Shown: one piece after another, positions 36,058-44,251 of the stretch
Layout of the letters: every line of letters begins with the position of its first letter
How positions within the stretch are numbered: the stretch's first letter is position 1
Assembly: GCF_000196875.2 (NCBI RefSeq)
Contig: NC_014532.2
Coordinates: 1,612,001 to 1,676,000, forward strand
Source of the DNA: Halomonas elongata DSM 2581
GTDB taxonomy: Bacteria > Pseudomonadota > Gammaproteobacteria > Pseudomonadales > Halomonadaceae
Direction of reading: 5' to 3'
Length of the DNA: 64,000 nucleotides
Translations under genes and position numbers: made by a program
The notes under the pieces: generated by a model
What the model was told of the DNA's origin: nothing
The model's input: only the letters and a program-made list of their open reading frames with translations
Databases searched by the model: none

Positions 36058-36073
36058 TTTACGTTAACGTAAA
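36058..36073. promoter_or_regulatory. LiuR operator
   Basis: TTTACGTTAACGTAAA is a perfect 16-bp palindrome in the divergent region between liuR and the acyl-CoA dehydrogenase gene. It matches the known LiuR-box pattern TTTACGTNAACGTAAA. It probably controls both directions. Confidence 0.9.
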
Positions 36074-36108
36074 GTGCTTGTTCGACCATGGGGTGATATG
36101 GGATAAAC

Positions 36109-36124
36109 CCTAGCAAGTGCTAGG
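36109..36124. promoter_or_regulatory. Second inverted repeat upstream of the acyl-CoA dehydrogenase
   Basis: CCTAGCA-AG-TGCTAGG is a perfect 7-bp inverted repeat with a 2-nt spacer, 77 bp before the dehydrogenase start and 36 bp past the LiuR box. It does not resemble the LiuR box. It could bind a second regulator or form a short leader hairpin. Confidence 0.5.
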
Positions 36125-36200
36125 TTGATGCCTCGCCAGGCCGGAAACCCGGTGCCTCGGCACGGCGGGTCATCCATCACCGTTCGACGAGAGGTTTTCC

Positions 36201-37367
36201 ATGGATTTTGCGCTGACCGAAGACCAGAAGGCGTTGGCCGACGCCGCCGCCGATTTCGCCCGGGCCGAGCTGGCCGAGCATGCCGCGCAGTGGGATGCAG
36301 ACTCGCACTTCCCGGTGGAGGTGATCCGCCGGGCCGGCGAGGCGGGCTTCCTCGGCATCTATACCCCTGAGGAACATGGCGGGCTCGGCCTGTCGCGGCT
36401 CGAGGCGTCCCTGATCTTCGAGCAACTCGCCCAGGGCTGCGTATCCACCACGGCTTATCTGACCATTCACAACATGGTGACCTGGATGGTCGCCAGCTGG
36501 GGCGACCAGGCCCTGCGAGAGCGCTATGTGCCGGCCATGATAGCCGGTGAGGCGCTGGGCTCATACTGCCTGACCGAGCCCGGTGCCGGTTCGGATGCCG
36601 CCAGCCTGAGGACACGGGCGGTCAGGGATGGCGATGATTATGTCATCAACGGCTCGAAGATGTTCATCTCCGGTGCCGGAGCCACTGAGGTGCTGGTGGT
36701 GATGGCCCGCACCGGCGAGCCGGACAGCGGGGCGGGTGGTGTCTCGGCCCTGCTGGTGCCGGCGGATGCCGAGGGCATCGAATACGGCAAGAACGAGCAG
36801 AAGATGGGCTGGAAGAGCCAGCCCACGCGGCTGGTCAGCTTCGACGACGTGCGAGTACCGGTCGGCAACCGGCTGGGCAACGAGGGCGAGGGATTCAAGT
36901 TCGCCATGAAGGGGCTGGATGGCGGTCGGCTCAATATCGCCAGTTGCTCGTTGGGTGCTGCCCAGCATGCCCTGACGTTGTCGCGGGACTACCTGGCCGA
37001 GCGCAAGCAGTTCGGACGCGAGCTGTCCTCCTTCCAGGCGCTGCAGTTCAAGATCGCCGACATGGCAAGCGAGCTCACCGCGGCTCGGCTGATGGTCCGT
37101 CATGCCGCCTGGCGACTCGATCAACAGGACCCGGAGGCCACCGCGCATTGCGCCATGGCCAAGCGCTTCGCCACCGATGTTGGCTTCAATGTCTGCAACG
37201 AGGCCCTGCAGCTGCATGGCGGCTATGGTTACATCCGGGAGTATCCCCTGGAACGCCTGGTGCGCGACACCCGCGTGCACCAGATCCTCGAGGGAACCAA
37301 CGAGATCATGCGCTTGATCGCCGCCCGTCGGCTGCTGGCCGATGGCGTCATCGAGTCGCTTCAATAA
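36201..37367 (+). CDS. Acyl-CoA dehydrogenase, probably isobutyryl-CoA dehydrogenase
   Basis: 388 residues, FAD acyl-CoA dehydrogenase fold. Motifs are YCLTEPGAGSDAASLRTRA, INGSKMFISGAGATEVLVVM, LAERKQFGRELSSFQALQFK, LQLHGGYGYIREYPLERLVR, and the catalytic Glu in QILEGTNEIMRLI (about 370). The sequence style and neighbours (3-hydroxyisobutyryl-CoA hydrolase and MmsB directly downstream) indicate the valine-pathway enzyme that turns isobutyryl-CoA into methacrylyl-CoA. Electrons go to ETF. It is the first gene after the LiuR operator, with GAGAGG before the ATG. A short/branched-chain 2-methylbutyryl-CoA activity is possible. Confidence 0.9.
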   Translation: MDFALTEDQKALADAAADFARAELAEHAAQWDADSHFPVEVIRRAGEAGFLGIYTPEEHGGLGLSRLEASLIFEQLAQGCVSTTAYLTIHNMVTWMVASWGDQALRERYVPAMIAGEALGSYCLTEPGAGSDAASLRTRAVRDGDDYVINGSKMFISGAGATEVLVVMARTGEPDSGAGGVSALLVPADAEGIEYGKNEQKMGWKSQPTRLVSFDDVRVPVGNRLGNEGEGFKFAMKGLDGGRLNIASCSLGAAQHALTLSRDYLAERKQFGRELSSFQALQFKIADMASELTAARLMVRHAAWRLDQQDPEATAHCAMAKRFATDVGFNVCNEALQLHGGYGYIREYPLERLVRDTRVHQILEGTNEIMRLIAARRLLADGVIESLQ

Positions 37368-37388
37368 CCGGACACCAGGAGAACAGCG

Positions 37389-38522
37389 ATGACGGACCTC
37401 GCGGTTTGCTTCGATGAACTGCCCACGCGCGGCGGCGGACGTATCGGTGTGGCCAGGCTCAACGCCCCCAAGGCCCTGAACGCCTTGTCGCTGGAGATGA
37501 TCCAGCTAGTGGCCGACAAGCTCGATGCCTGGGCGGTGGATCCCGGGGTGGTGGCCGTCTGGCTCGAGGGCAGTGGCGACAAGGCCTTCTGCGCCGGGGG
37601 CGATGTGGTGGCCCTGTATCGCGCCCTTCAGGAAACGAGCCAGTCGGATTTCCCCGCGACCTATTTCACTGCCGAGTACCGCCTCGACCACCGTATCCAT
37701 ACTTATCCCAAGCCCCTGCTGGTGTGGGGTGACGGCATCGTCATGGGCGGCGGCCTCGGCCTGATGGCCGGCGGCTTCCAGCGGCTGGTCACCGAGACCA
37801 CGCTGATCGCCATGCCCGAGATCACCATCGGCCTGTACCCCGATATCGGCGCCAGCTGGTTCCTGGGGCGCATGCCGAAGGGCATCGGTGCCTATCTTGG
37901 CCTGACCGGCGCCCAGCTCAATGCCCGCGACGCCCTGGATCTGGGGCTGGGGGACCGCTTCGTGCCACGCGAGCGTCGCGACGACCTGCTCGGAGCCCTG
38001 GCCGAGGCCGATTACGGCGAGCGTGCGGTGTCGACCTGCCGTAGCGTCGTGATGCGGGTAATCGATCGCTTCGAGGACCGCCAGCAGGCGCCCGAGGGGC
38101 GGGTGTGGCGGCATCGCGACCATCTGCAGGCCATGGTCGATCGCAGCGAAGTGACCGAGGCGGTGGCCCGACTGCTGGCCGATGACAGCGACGACCCCTG
38201 GCTGGCCGCCAACCGGGCCAGGCTGGAAACCGGCTGTCCGCTGACCGCGCATCTGGTATGGCGCATGCTGGAACGCCATCGTCACGGCAGCCTGGCCGAT
38301 GCCTTCCGCGACGAACTGGCGCTGTCGGTGCAATGTTGCCATCGCGGCGATCTCGCCGAGGGGGTGAGGGCGCTGTTGATCGACAAGGACAAGCAGCCCC
38401 GCTGGTCCCATCATGATGTGGCCAGTGTGCCGGAGGCGGATGTGCAGGCACTCATGAGGTCGCCCTGGGATGACGAGAATCATCCCCTGAGGGATCTGGG
38501 AGTCGGGCAGAGAATCCAATAA
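37389..38522 (+). CDS. 3-hydroxyisobutyryl-CoA hydrolase (enoyl-CoA hydratase family)
   Basis: 377 residues, longer than plain crotonases (about 260) and right for HIBCH. Features are LNAPKALNALSLEMIQLVAD, the oxyanion-hole motif DKAFCAGGDVVALYRA, the second GDGIVMGGGLGLMAGG, and EITIGLYPDIGASWFL with the catalytic acidic residues. It releases CoA from 3-hydroxyisobutyryl-CoA in valine breakdown. It begins 21 bp after the dehydrogenase stop with AGGAGA before the ATG, so the two are cotranscribed. Confidence 0.9.
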   Translation: MTDLAVCFDELPTRGGGRIGVARLNAPKALNALSLEMIQLVADKLDAWAVDPGVVAVWLEGSGDKAFCAGGDVVALYRALQETSQSDFPATYFTAEYRLDHRIHTYPKPLLVWGDGIVMGGGLGLMAGGFQRLVTETTLIAMPEITIGLYPDIGASWFLGRMPKGIGAYLGLTGAQLNARDALDLGLGDRFVPRERRDDLLGALAEADYGERAVSTCRSVVMRVIDRFEDRQQAPEGRVWRHRDHLQAMVDRSEVTEAVARLLADDSDDPWLAANRARLETGCPLTAHLVWRMLERHRHGSLADAFRDELALSVQCCHRGDLAEGVRALLIDKDKQPRWSHHDVASVPEADVQALMRSPWDDENHPLRDLGVGQRIQ

Positions 38523-38622
38523 GAGAGCATTTCAAACGCTCAACGGTAGTCGCTGACTTTTAAGGCAGCGCTTCCGTCGCCTTTTAAGACAGTGCTTTGG
38601 AACTGGCGAGCGAATCCAATAA
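38512..38622. repeat. Nested direct repeats before mmsB
   Basis: GAATCCAATAA occurs at 38512-38522 and again at 38612-38622 (period 100 bp). Between them CTTTTAAGGCAGCGCTT (38557-38573) recurs as CTTTTAAGACAGTGCTT (38581-38597). The first copy overlaps the stop codon of the hydrolase gene. This looks like a short duplication in the 130-bp intergenic gap; no regulator site is recognised. Confidence 0.55.
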
Positions 38623-38652
38623 AAGACTCACCAACGATCGAGGAGCAGTGCC

Positions 38653-39555
38653 ATGAAAATCGCCTTCATCGGACTCGGTAACATGGGCACGCCCATGGCC
38701 ACCAACCTGGTCGGGGTCGGCCACGAGGTCGTGGTCTTCGATCTCGTCGAGAGCGCCATGGCGGCGCTGGAGAAAGAGGGCGCACGGCGCGCCGAGAGTG
38801 CCGAGGCGGCCTGCGCGGAAGCCGAGGTGGTCATCTCCATGCTGCCCGCCGGCGTGCACGTTCGAGGGCTCTATCTGGGCGCCGACGGCCAGGGCCTGCT
38901 CGATTCTCTCGACCACAAGCCGTTGATCATCGATGCCTCGACCATCTCGCCCGACGATGCCCGGATCGTCGGCGAAGCCGCCGCCGAACGCGGCCTGACC
39001 TACCTGGATGCGCCGGTGTCCGGCGGTATCGGCGGCGCCAAGGCCGGCACGTTGACCTTCATCGTCGGCGGTGACGAGGCGGGCTTCGAACAGGCCAAAC
39101 CCGTGCTCGAGTGCATGGGGCGCAACATCTTTCATGCCGGTCGCATCGGTGACGGCCAGGTGGCCAAGATCTGCAACAACATGCTGCTCGGCATCCTGAT
39201 GAGCGGTACCGCCGAGGCGCTCGCGCTCGGCGTGAAGAACGGCCTGGATCCGGCGGTGCTCTCCGAGATCATGAAGCAGAGCAGCGGCGGCAACTGGGCG
39301 CTCAACGTCTACAACCCCTGGCCGGGGGTGATGGAGGGCTCGGCTGCTTCCCGGGATTACCAGGGCGGCTTTCTCACCGACCTCATGGCCAAGGACCTGG
39401 GACTGGCCTGGGAACTGGCGCTCAAGACCCGTGCCGGCGTGCCCATGGGCTCCCAGGCGCGCAACCTCTTTGCCCTGCACAGTGCCCAGGGCAATGGCGG
39501 GCTGGATTTCTCCAGCATCCAGAAACTCTACCGGGCCGGTGAGGACGACGCCTGA
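38653..39555 (+). CDS. mmsB: 3-hydroxyisobutyrate dehydrogenase
   Basis: 300 residues, beta-hydroxyacid dehydrogenase family. The NAD-binding start is IAFIGLGNMGTPMATNLVGV, the substrate block DAPVSGGIGGAKAGTLTFIV, the catalytic Lys in GQVAKICNNMLLGI (about 170), and KDLGLAWELA near the C-terminus. It oxidises 3-hydroxyisobutyrate to methylmalonate semialdehyde, the step after the hydrolase. GAGGAG precedes the ATG. The next enzyme of the path (methylmalonate semialdehyde dehydrogenase) is not in the window. Confidence 0.95.
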   Translation: MKIAFIGLGNMGTPMATNLVGVGHEVVVFDLVESAMAALEKEGARRAESAEAACAEAEVVISMLPAGVHVRGLYLGADGQGLLDSLDHKPLIIDASTISPDDARIVGEAAAERGLTYLDAPVSGGIGGAKAGTLTFIVGGDEAGFEQAKPVLECMGRNIFHAGRIGDGQVAKICNNMLLGILMSGTAEALALGVKNGLDPAVLSEIMKQSSGGNWALNVYNPWPGVMEGSAASRDYQGGFLTDLMAKDLGLAWELALKTRAGVPMGSQARNLFALHSAQGNGGLDFSSIQKLYRAGEDDA

Positions 39556-39609
39556 TCGCGTCGCCACGCGGAAAGGGGCGTTCCGGGGTTGGCAGCGGCG
39601 ACATTTGAG

Positions 39610-39632
39610 TCTACATTATATAAAAATGTAGA
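39610..39632. promoter_or_regulatory. AT-rich inverted repeat before gcdH
   Basis: TCTACAT (39610-39616) and ATGTAGA (39626-39632) are perfect inverted arms around TATATAAAA, 18 bp before the gcdH start. The site is unusually AT-rich for this region. It may be an operator for a glutarate regulator or part of the promoter. Confidence 0.5.
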
Positions 39633-39649
39633 TATTTTTGGAGCGCCCT

Positions 39650-40831
39650 ATGAGCCAGATCACCCCCGTCACCTGGGACGACCCCTTCCGCCTGATCGAC
39701 CAGCTCGACGGGGAGGAGCGACTGGTCCAGCAGACGGCCCGCGATTATTGCCAGGACAAGTTGCTGCCTCGGGTGCTGGAGGCCAACCGGCACGAGCGCT
39801 TCGACCGCGAGATCATGACCGAGATGGGCGAGCTGGGCCTGCTGGGCGCCACCATCGACGGCTATGGCTGCGCGGGCATGAACTACGTCAGCTATGGCCT
39901 GATCGCCCGCGAAGTTGAGCGGGTCGATTCCGGCTATCGCAGCGCCATGAGCGTGCAGTCCAGCCTGGTGATGTACCCCATCCATGCCTTCGGCAGCGAG
40001 GCCCAGAAGGACCGCTACCTGCCTCGACTGGCAAGCGGCGAGTGGGTGGGTGCCTTCGGCCTCACCGAGCCGGATCATGGTTCGGATCCCGGCAGCATGT
40101 CCACGCGGGCCACACGCACCGAGAACGGCTGGCGGCTCAATGGCACCAAGACATGGATCACCAACTCGCCGATCGCCGATGTCTTCGTGATCTGGGCGCG
40201 GGACGACGAGGGCCTGGTGCGCGGTTTCATCCTCGAACGAGGCATGGACGGTCTGTCAGCGCCCAAGATCGAGGGCAAGTTCAGCCTGCGTGCCTCGGTG
40301 ACTGGCCAGATCGCCATGCAGGACGTCGAGGTCGATGACGCTCAGCGACTGCCGGATGTGACCGGCCTCAAGGGGCCGTTCTCCTGCCTCAACCGTGCCC
40401 GCTACGGTATCGCCTGGGGCAGCATGGGTGCGGCCGAGGCCTGCTGGCACGCAGCGCGCGACTACACCCTGGAGCGCAAGCAGTTCGGTCGCCCGCTGGC
40501 CGCCAACCAGCTGATCCAGAAGAAACTCGCCGACATGCAGACCGAGATCGCCCTGGGGCTTCAGGCCGCCTTGAGGGCCGGGCGCATGATCGACGAAGGC
40601 CAACTGGTGCCCGAGGTCATCTCGCTGATCAAGCGCAACAACTGCGGCAAGGCGCTGGACATCGCCCGCCAGGCCCGGGACATGCACGGCGGCAACGGCA
40701 TCAGCGACGAATATCACGTGATCCGCCATGTGATGAACCTCGAGGCGGTGAATACCTACGAAGGCACCCACGATGTGCATGCGTTGATTCTGGGCAGGGC
40801 CCAGACCGGCCTGCAGGCTTTCACCGGTTAG
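39650..40831 (+). CDS. gcdH: Glutaryl-CoA dehydrogenase
   Basis: 393 residues from ATG at 39650, with GGAG 6 nt upstream; an in-frame TTG lies at 39638. GCDH features are [65 protein letters not shown] then [15 protein letters not shown], and the catalytic Glu in [16 protein letters not shown]. The enzyme dehydrogenates and decarboxylates glutaryl-CoA to crotonyl-CoA in lysine/glutarate catabolism. It is followed by a CoA-transferase that could supply glutaryl-CoA. Confidence 0.95.
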   Translation: MSQITPVTWDDPFRLIDQLDGEERLVQQTARDYCQDKLLPRVLEANRHERFDREIMTEMGELGLLGATIDGYGCAGMNYVSYGLIAREVERVDSGYRSAMSVQSSLVMYPIHAFGSEAQKDRYLPRLASGEWVGAFGLTEPDHGSDPGSMSTRATRTENGWRLNGTKTWITNSPIADVFVIWARDDEGLVRGFILERGMDGLSAPKIEGKFSLRASVTGQIAMQDVEVDDAQRLPDVTGLKGPFSCLNRARYGIAWGSMGAAEACWHAARDYTLERKQFGRPLAANQLIQKKLADMQTEIALGLQAALRAGRMIDEGQLVPEVISLIKRNNCGKALDIARQARDMHGGNGISDEYHVIRHVMNLEAVNTYEGTHDVHALILGRAQTGLQAFTG

Positions 40832-40883
40832 GAAGTCGCAGCGCCGAGACCTCAGGACTCTGCACATTCTGCAAGGAACCAAC

Positions 40884-42089
40884 ATGAGCGGACCGCTGGA
40901 AGGCGTTGTGGTGCTGGACATGTCACGGGTGCTGGCCGGCCCCTGGGCAGGCCAGTTGCTCGCCGACATGGGCGCCCGGGTCATCAAGATCGAGCATCCC
41001 GAACGCGGCGATGATACCCGTGGCTGGGGGCCGCCCTGGTGGGAAGGCGAAGCGGATGCCGAGCGGCTGGCTGCCTATTACCTGTGTGCCAATCGCGGCA
41101 AGCGCTCGCTGGCCGTGGATATCGCCACCGAGGGTGGCCAGGCGCTGGTTCGCGAACTGGCCGCCGGTGCCGATGTGCTGCTCGAGAACTTCAAGGTCGG
41201 CGGTCTCGCCAAGTACGGGCTGGACCCGGCAAGCCTGCGCGAGCGCAATCCACGCCTGATCGCCTGCTCGATCACCGGGTTCGGGCAGGACGGCCCCTAC
41301 GCCGGACGGGCCGGCTACGATTTCATGATCCAGGCCATGGGCGGGCTGATGAGCCTGACTGGCGAGCCCGACGGCATGCCGATGAAGACGGGCGTGGCCA
41401 TCACCGATGTGATGACCGGCCTCTATGCCACTATCGGGGTGCTGGCGGCACTCCACGAGCGTCGCTCGACGGGTGTCGGGCGACACATCGACGTGGCGCT
41501 GCTCGACGTCCAGTTGGCGACTCTGGCCAATCAGGCCTTGAACGCCCTGGTGACGGGAGAAGACCCCGATCGCCACGGCAATGCCCATCCCAATATCGTG
41601 CCCTACCAGGCCTTTGCCTGTGCCGATGGTTATCTGGTCCTGACCGTGGGCAACGACGCCCAGTTCGCCCGGCTGGCGAGCCTGCTGGGCCATCCGGAAT
41701 GGGCCGAGGATGCGGCCTTTGCCACCAACGCCGCCCGGGTGGCGCATCGCGATGCTCTGGTGCCGAAGATCGCCTCGGTCTTCCTGACGCGAGGGCGCGA
41801 TGCCTGGCTCGCCGAACTGGAGGCACTGGGCATCCCGGCCGGTCCCATCAATACGCTTAGCGAGGTCTTTGCCGATCCGCAGGTGCGCCACCGTGGCCTG
41901 TATCGGGAGCTCTCGCGACAGGGCCAGAGCCTGCCCCAGGTGGCCAACCCGTTGCGCTTCGATGGCAGAAGCGCCACCAGCGACACGCCGCCGCCGGCAC
42001 TCGGCCAGGATAGCGATGCCGTACTGGCCGAGATGGGGCTTTCCGTCGAGGAGATCGACGAGCTGAGGCGGCGCGGTATCGTGCGGTGA
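40884..42089 (+). CDS. Class III (CaiB/BaiF) CoA-transferase, probably succinyl-CoA:glutarate
   Basis: 401 residues. The N-terminus VVVLDMSRVLAGPWAGQLLA and DMGARVIKIEHPERGDDTRG are diagnostic of family III CoA-transferases. The catalytic Asp is expected in AGYDFMIQAMGGLMSLTG (about 150), and HPNIVPYQAFACADGYLVL follows. It lies 52 bp after gcdH, an arrangement matching the SUGCT-type enzyme that forms glutaryl-CoA from glutarate. Substrate assignment rests on that pairing. Confidence 0.85.
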   Translation: MSGPLEGVVVLDMSRVLAGPWAGQLLADMGARVIKIEHPERGDDTRGWGPPWWEGEADAERLAAYYLCANRGKRSLAVDIATEGGQALVRELAAGADVLLENFKVGGLAKYGLDPASLRERNPRLIACSITGFGQDGPYAGRAGYDFMIQAMGGLMSLTGEPDGMPMKTGVAITDVMTGLYATIGVLAALHERRSTGVGRHIDVALLDVQLATLANQALNALVTGEDPDRHGNAHPNIVPYQAFACADGYLVLTVGNDAQFARLASLLGHPEWAEDAAFATNAARVAHRDALVPKIASVFLTRGRDAWLAELEALGIPAGPINTLSEVFADPQVRHRGLYRELSRQGQSLPQVANPLRFDGRSATSDTPPPALGQDSDAVLAEMGLSVEEIDELRRRGIVR

Positions 42090-42121
42090 CACCTGCCTGG
42101 CGCGAGGGCGTCGGGCGTCGA

Positions 42122-43213
42122 TCAGGTCAGGTGGTTGTCCCAGCGGAGGGCCGGCGACTCGAGTTGCTGCGGTGCGCTGCCGTCGCCGCCGACCCGGTAG
42201 AGGCCGCCGCGACCGGAGGAGACCAGAAAGCCGCCCCGGCCGTCGCAGCGGGCGCCGGCCGCATCGGGAAGAGGATGGCTGGCCAGCAGCCGGCCATCCC
42301 GACTGTCGATCAATAGCACACGGTGGCCGCGCGGGGCGGTGATCAGCGCACGGGGTCTGCCCCGGGCGATGGCGACGCTGGCCGTGTACTGGCGCAGTTC
42401 GTCGGTGAGCGGGCCAGGCAGGGCGATCTCGGAAAACTCGCCCTGCGGGGAGAGTCGGGCGATCAGGGGGCGTCGTTCCCACTCCGGCCCCTGATACTGG
42501 TAGCCGGCGAGCACGGTGCCGTCGGCGCCCACATCGAGATGCCGGCAACTGAGCTGGTGATGGCTGGGGGCGTGGCGGGCCGATATCTCGCCGCTCTCGC
42601 GGTCCATCAGCACGAGTGCCGGGGCCATGTCGTCGAGGTTGAGCTTGGCGCGTCCGTAGTCGGGATGCGTACGGATGCCGCCGAGGCCGATCGCCAGGGT
42701 TCGGCCATCCGGCATCAGGCGCAGTTCGTGGGGGCCGATGCCATCCAGGGGCAGGTCATGGCGATGCGCATAGTCCCGCTCGGCGTCGTAGACGCGTACC
42801 AGGCCGGCGGCGTCCTCGATGCGGTTGGCGGTGACGTAGAGGTAGCGTCCGCTCGGCTCGAAGACGCCATGGCCATAGAAGTGATGCCCGGGGCCGGCAT
42901 CGACCCGGGTGATCTCGGCCCGGGCATCGCCGTCGATGACATGCAACGAACGACCGGGGCGCCGGGCGAAGAGCACCGCCTGGGCGCTGTCGGGACGCAG
43001 ACAGCCGCCATGGCAGCGCTCTGAGACCGCGATGCGAAAGGAGCGGCCATCCTCGGGCGAGATGGCCTGAATGCAGTGACGCCCCTCGGCATCGTCCACG
43101 GCACTGAACAACCAGTGCGCCTGCTGGCGGCCCGGCAGGGCCCAGCCAAGGCTGGGCAGTCCCAGCGCCCCGAGTCCGACGAGTCCCGTCTTGAGTAGAT
43201 CCCGCCTGTGCAT
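42122..43213 (-). CDS. DUF1513 periplasmic beta-propeller protein
   Basis: 363 residues from ATG at 43213. The N-terminus MHRRDLLKTGLVGLGALGLP is a short Tat-like signal (RRDLLK). The body is a repeating beta structure with propeller-type blades (GRYLYVTANRIEDAAGLVRV, MPDGRTLAIGLGGIRTHPDY, RPRALITAPRGHRVLLIDSR). It matches the DUF1513 family, which accompanies imelysin genes. It begins 4 bp after the imelysin stop and is the last gene of a four-gene operon. The function is unknown, possibly linked to periplasmic iron handling. Confidence 0.85.
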   Translation of the reverse strand: MHRRDLLKTGLVGLGALGLPSLGWALPGRQQAHWLFSAVDDAEGRHCIQAISPEDGRSFRIAVSERCHGGCLRPDSAQAVLFARRPGRSLHVIDGDARAEITRVDAGPGHHFYGHGVFEPSGRYLYVTANRIEDAAGLVRVYDAERDYAHRHDLPLDGIGPHELRLMPDGRTLAIGLGGIRTHPDYGRAKLNLDDMAPALVLMDRESGEISARHAPSHHQLSCRHLDVGADGTVLAGYQYQGPEWERRPLIARLSPQGEFSEIALPGPLTDELRQYTASVAIARGRPRALITAPRGHRVLLIDSRDGRLLASHPLPDAAGARCDGRGGFLVSSGRGGLYRVGGDGSAPQQLESPALRWDNHLT

Positions 43214-43217
43214 GGCT

Positions 43218-44249
43218 TCAGTCTCCGTCGCTGGAGTTGAAGCCTCGTACCAGTCCCAGGGTTCCGCCGATCTCTTCGAGCTGGCGGCGCAACTGGCCGA
43301 CCTGGACGTAGAGACCCTGCAGGTCGCTGAAGGCGACGGAATCATCGAGGGCCGGGGCGAGGCCGGGTGACATCTCGGCGGCGCGATGGCGCGTGCGGTC
43401 CAGCAATTCCCGGAAGTCGTCGGCCAGCTCGGCCTGGCCGCGGCTGGCGAGCAGCGTCTTGAGCCCCGGCAGGAAGGTGTCTTCGAGCCCGTGCAGGGTG
43501 CCCTCGATCAGGCGAATCGAGCGGCCGCTACGCCAGGCCTCGGCCAGGTAGCCATTGGCAGCGCCGCCGGTCAGCCCCATGGGATCACCCAGGCGCTTGT
43601 CTTCCAGAGTTTCCAGGGCACGCAGGGCGCCATGCAGGGTGGCATCGGTGTAACTCCGGGTGGTGCGATAGTGTTCCGCGAAGCGTTGCCAGTCGCTGCG
43701 CAGGGCGCTGGTGCCATCCGCCAGGTGATTGGCGATGGCCTTCATCAGGCCGCAGGCGACGGGCTGCGACAGGGTCTTGGTTTCCATGTGCTCATCGAAG
43801 AGCAGGTATTCGAGGGCCGGAAACCCCTGGGTGGCGACACTGTCGCCGGCGATCTGTTCGGCGGTGGGGGGCTGATCGGCCGCGAGCCAGGCCTGCATCT
43901 TGCGCCCGACCAGGTTCTTGCGGTCGGGCCAGAACTGGAGCTGCCAGGCTCGGCTCTGCTGCTCGATGGGCCCGAAGTCGACGAAGCGCACGGCTTGCCA
44001 GGCCTGGTAGGCATCCATCCAGTCCTGGCTCAGGCGTTTGCGATGCGGTGTGTCGGGCTGCTGGCAGAAGCGGATCGCGCTGGCTTCCAGGCGTTCGCTG
44101 GCATCGCTCAGCACGCCGTAGCGTTGATCAATGGCCTGGTGCCAGCGCTCCCGGGCCTGAGGAGTGTCCTCATTGGCCATCAGCGGGGCGGTGGCCAGGG
44201 TGAGGGCGGCAAGGCCGATTCGACCCAGTCGTTTGAACACGTCAGTCAC
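43218..44249 (-). CDS. Imelysin-family protein (second copy)
   Basis: 343 residues with a signal peptide (LAALTLATAPLMA). It is a helical imelysin/EfeO-like fold: WMDAYQAWQAVRFVDFGPIE, FPALEYLLFDEH (in place of the GxHxxE pattern of the other copy), and IANHLADGTSALRSDWQRFA. Imelysin proteins are periplasmic or lipoprotein iron-associated factors. The proposed peptidase activity is doubtful. It begins 2 bp after the di-haem protein stop and is paralogous to, but quite diverged from, the copy at 45771. Confidence 0.85.
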   Translation of the reverse strand: MTDVFKRLGRIGLAALTLATAPLMANEDTPQARERWHQAIDQRYGVLSDASERLEASAIRFCQQPDTPHRKRLSQDWMDAYQAWQAVRFVDFGPIEQQSRAWQLQFWPDRKNLVGRKMQAWLAADQPPTAEQIAGDSVATQGFPALEYLLFDEHMETKTLSQPVACGLMKAIANHLADGTSALRSDWQRFAEHYRTTRSYTDATLHGALRALETLEDKRLGDPMGLTGGAANGYLAEAWRSGRSIRLIEGTLHGLEDTFLPGLKTLLASRGQAELADDFRELLDRTRHRAAEMSPGLAPALDDSVAFSDLQGLYVQVGQLRRQLEEIGGTLGLVRGFNSSDGD

Positions 44250-44251
44250 CT

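Noticed and set aside
40923..42548. A 541-residue minus-strand frame spanning the CoA-transferase and DUF1513 genes
   Set aside because: It crosses two well-supported genes in a wrong frame and carries no recognisable motif.
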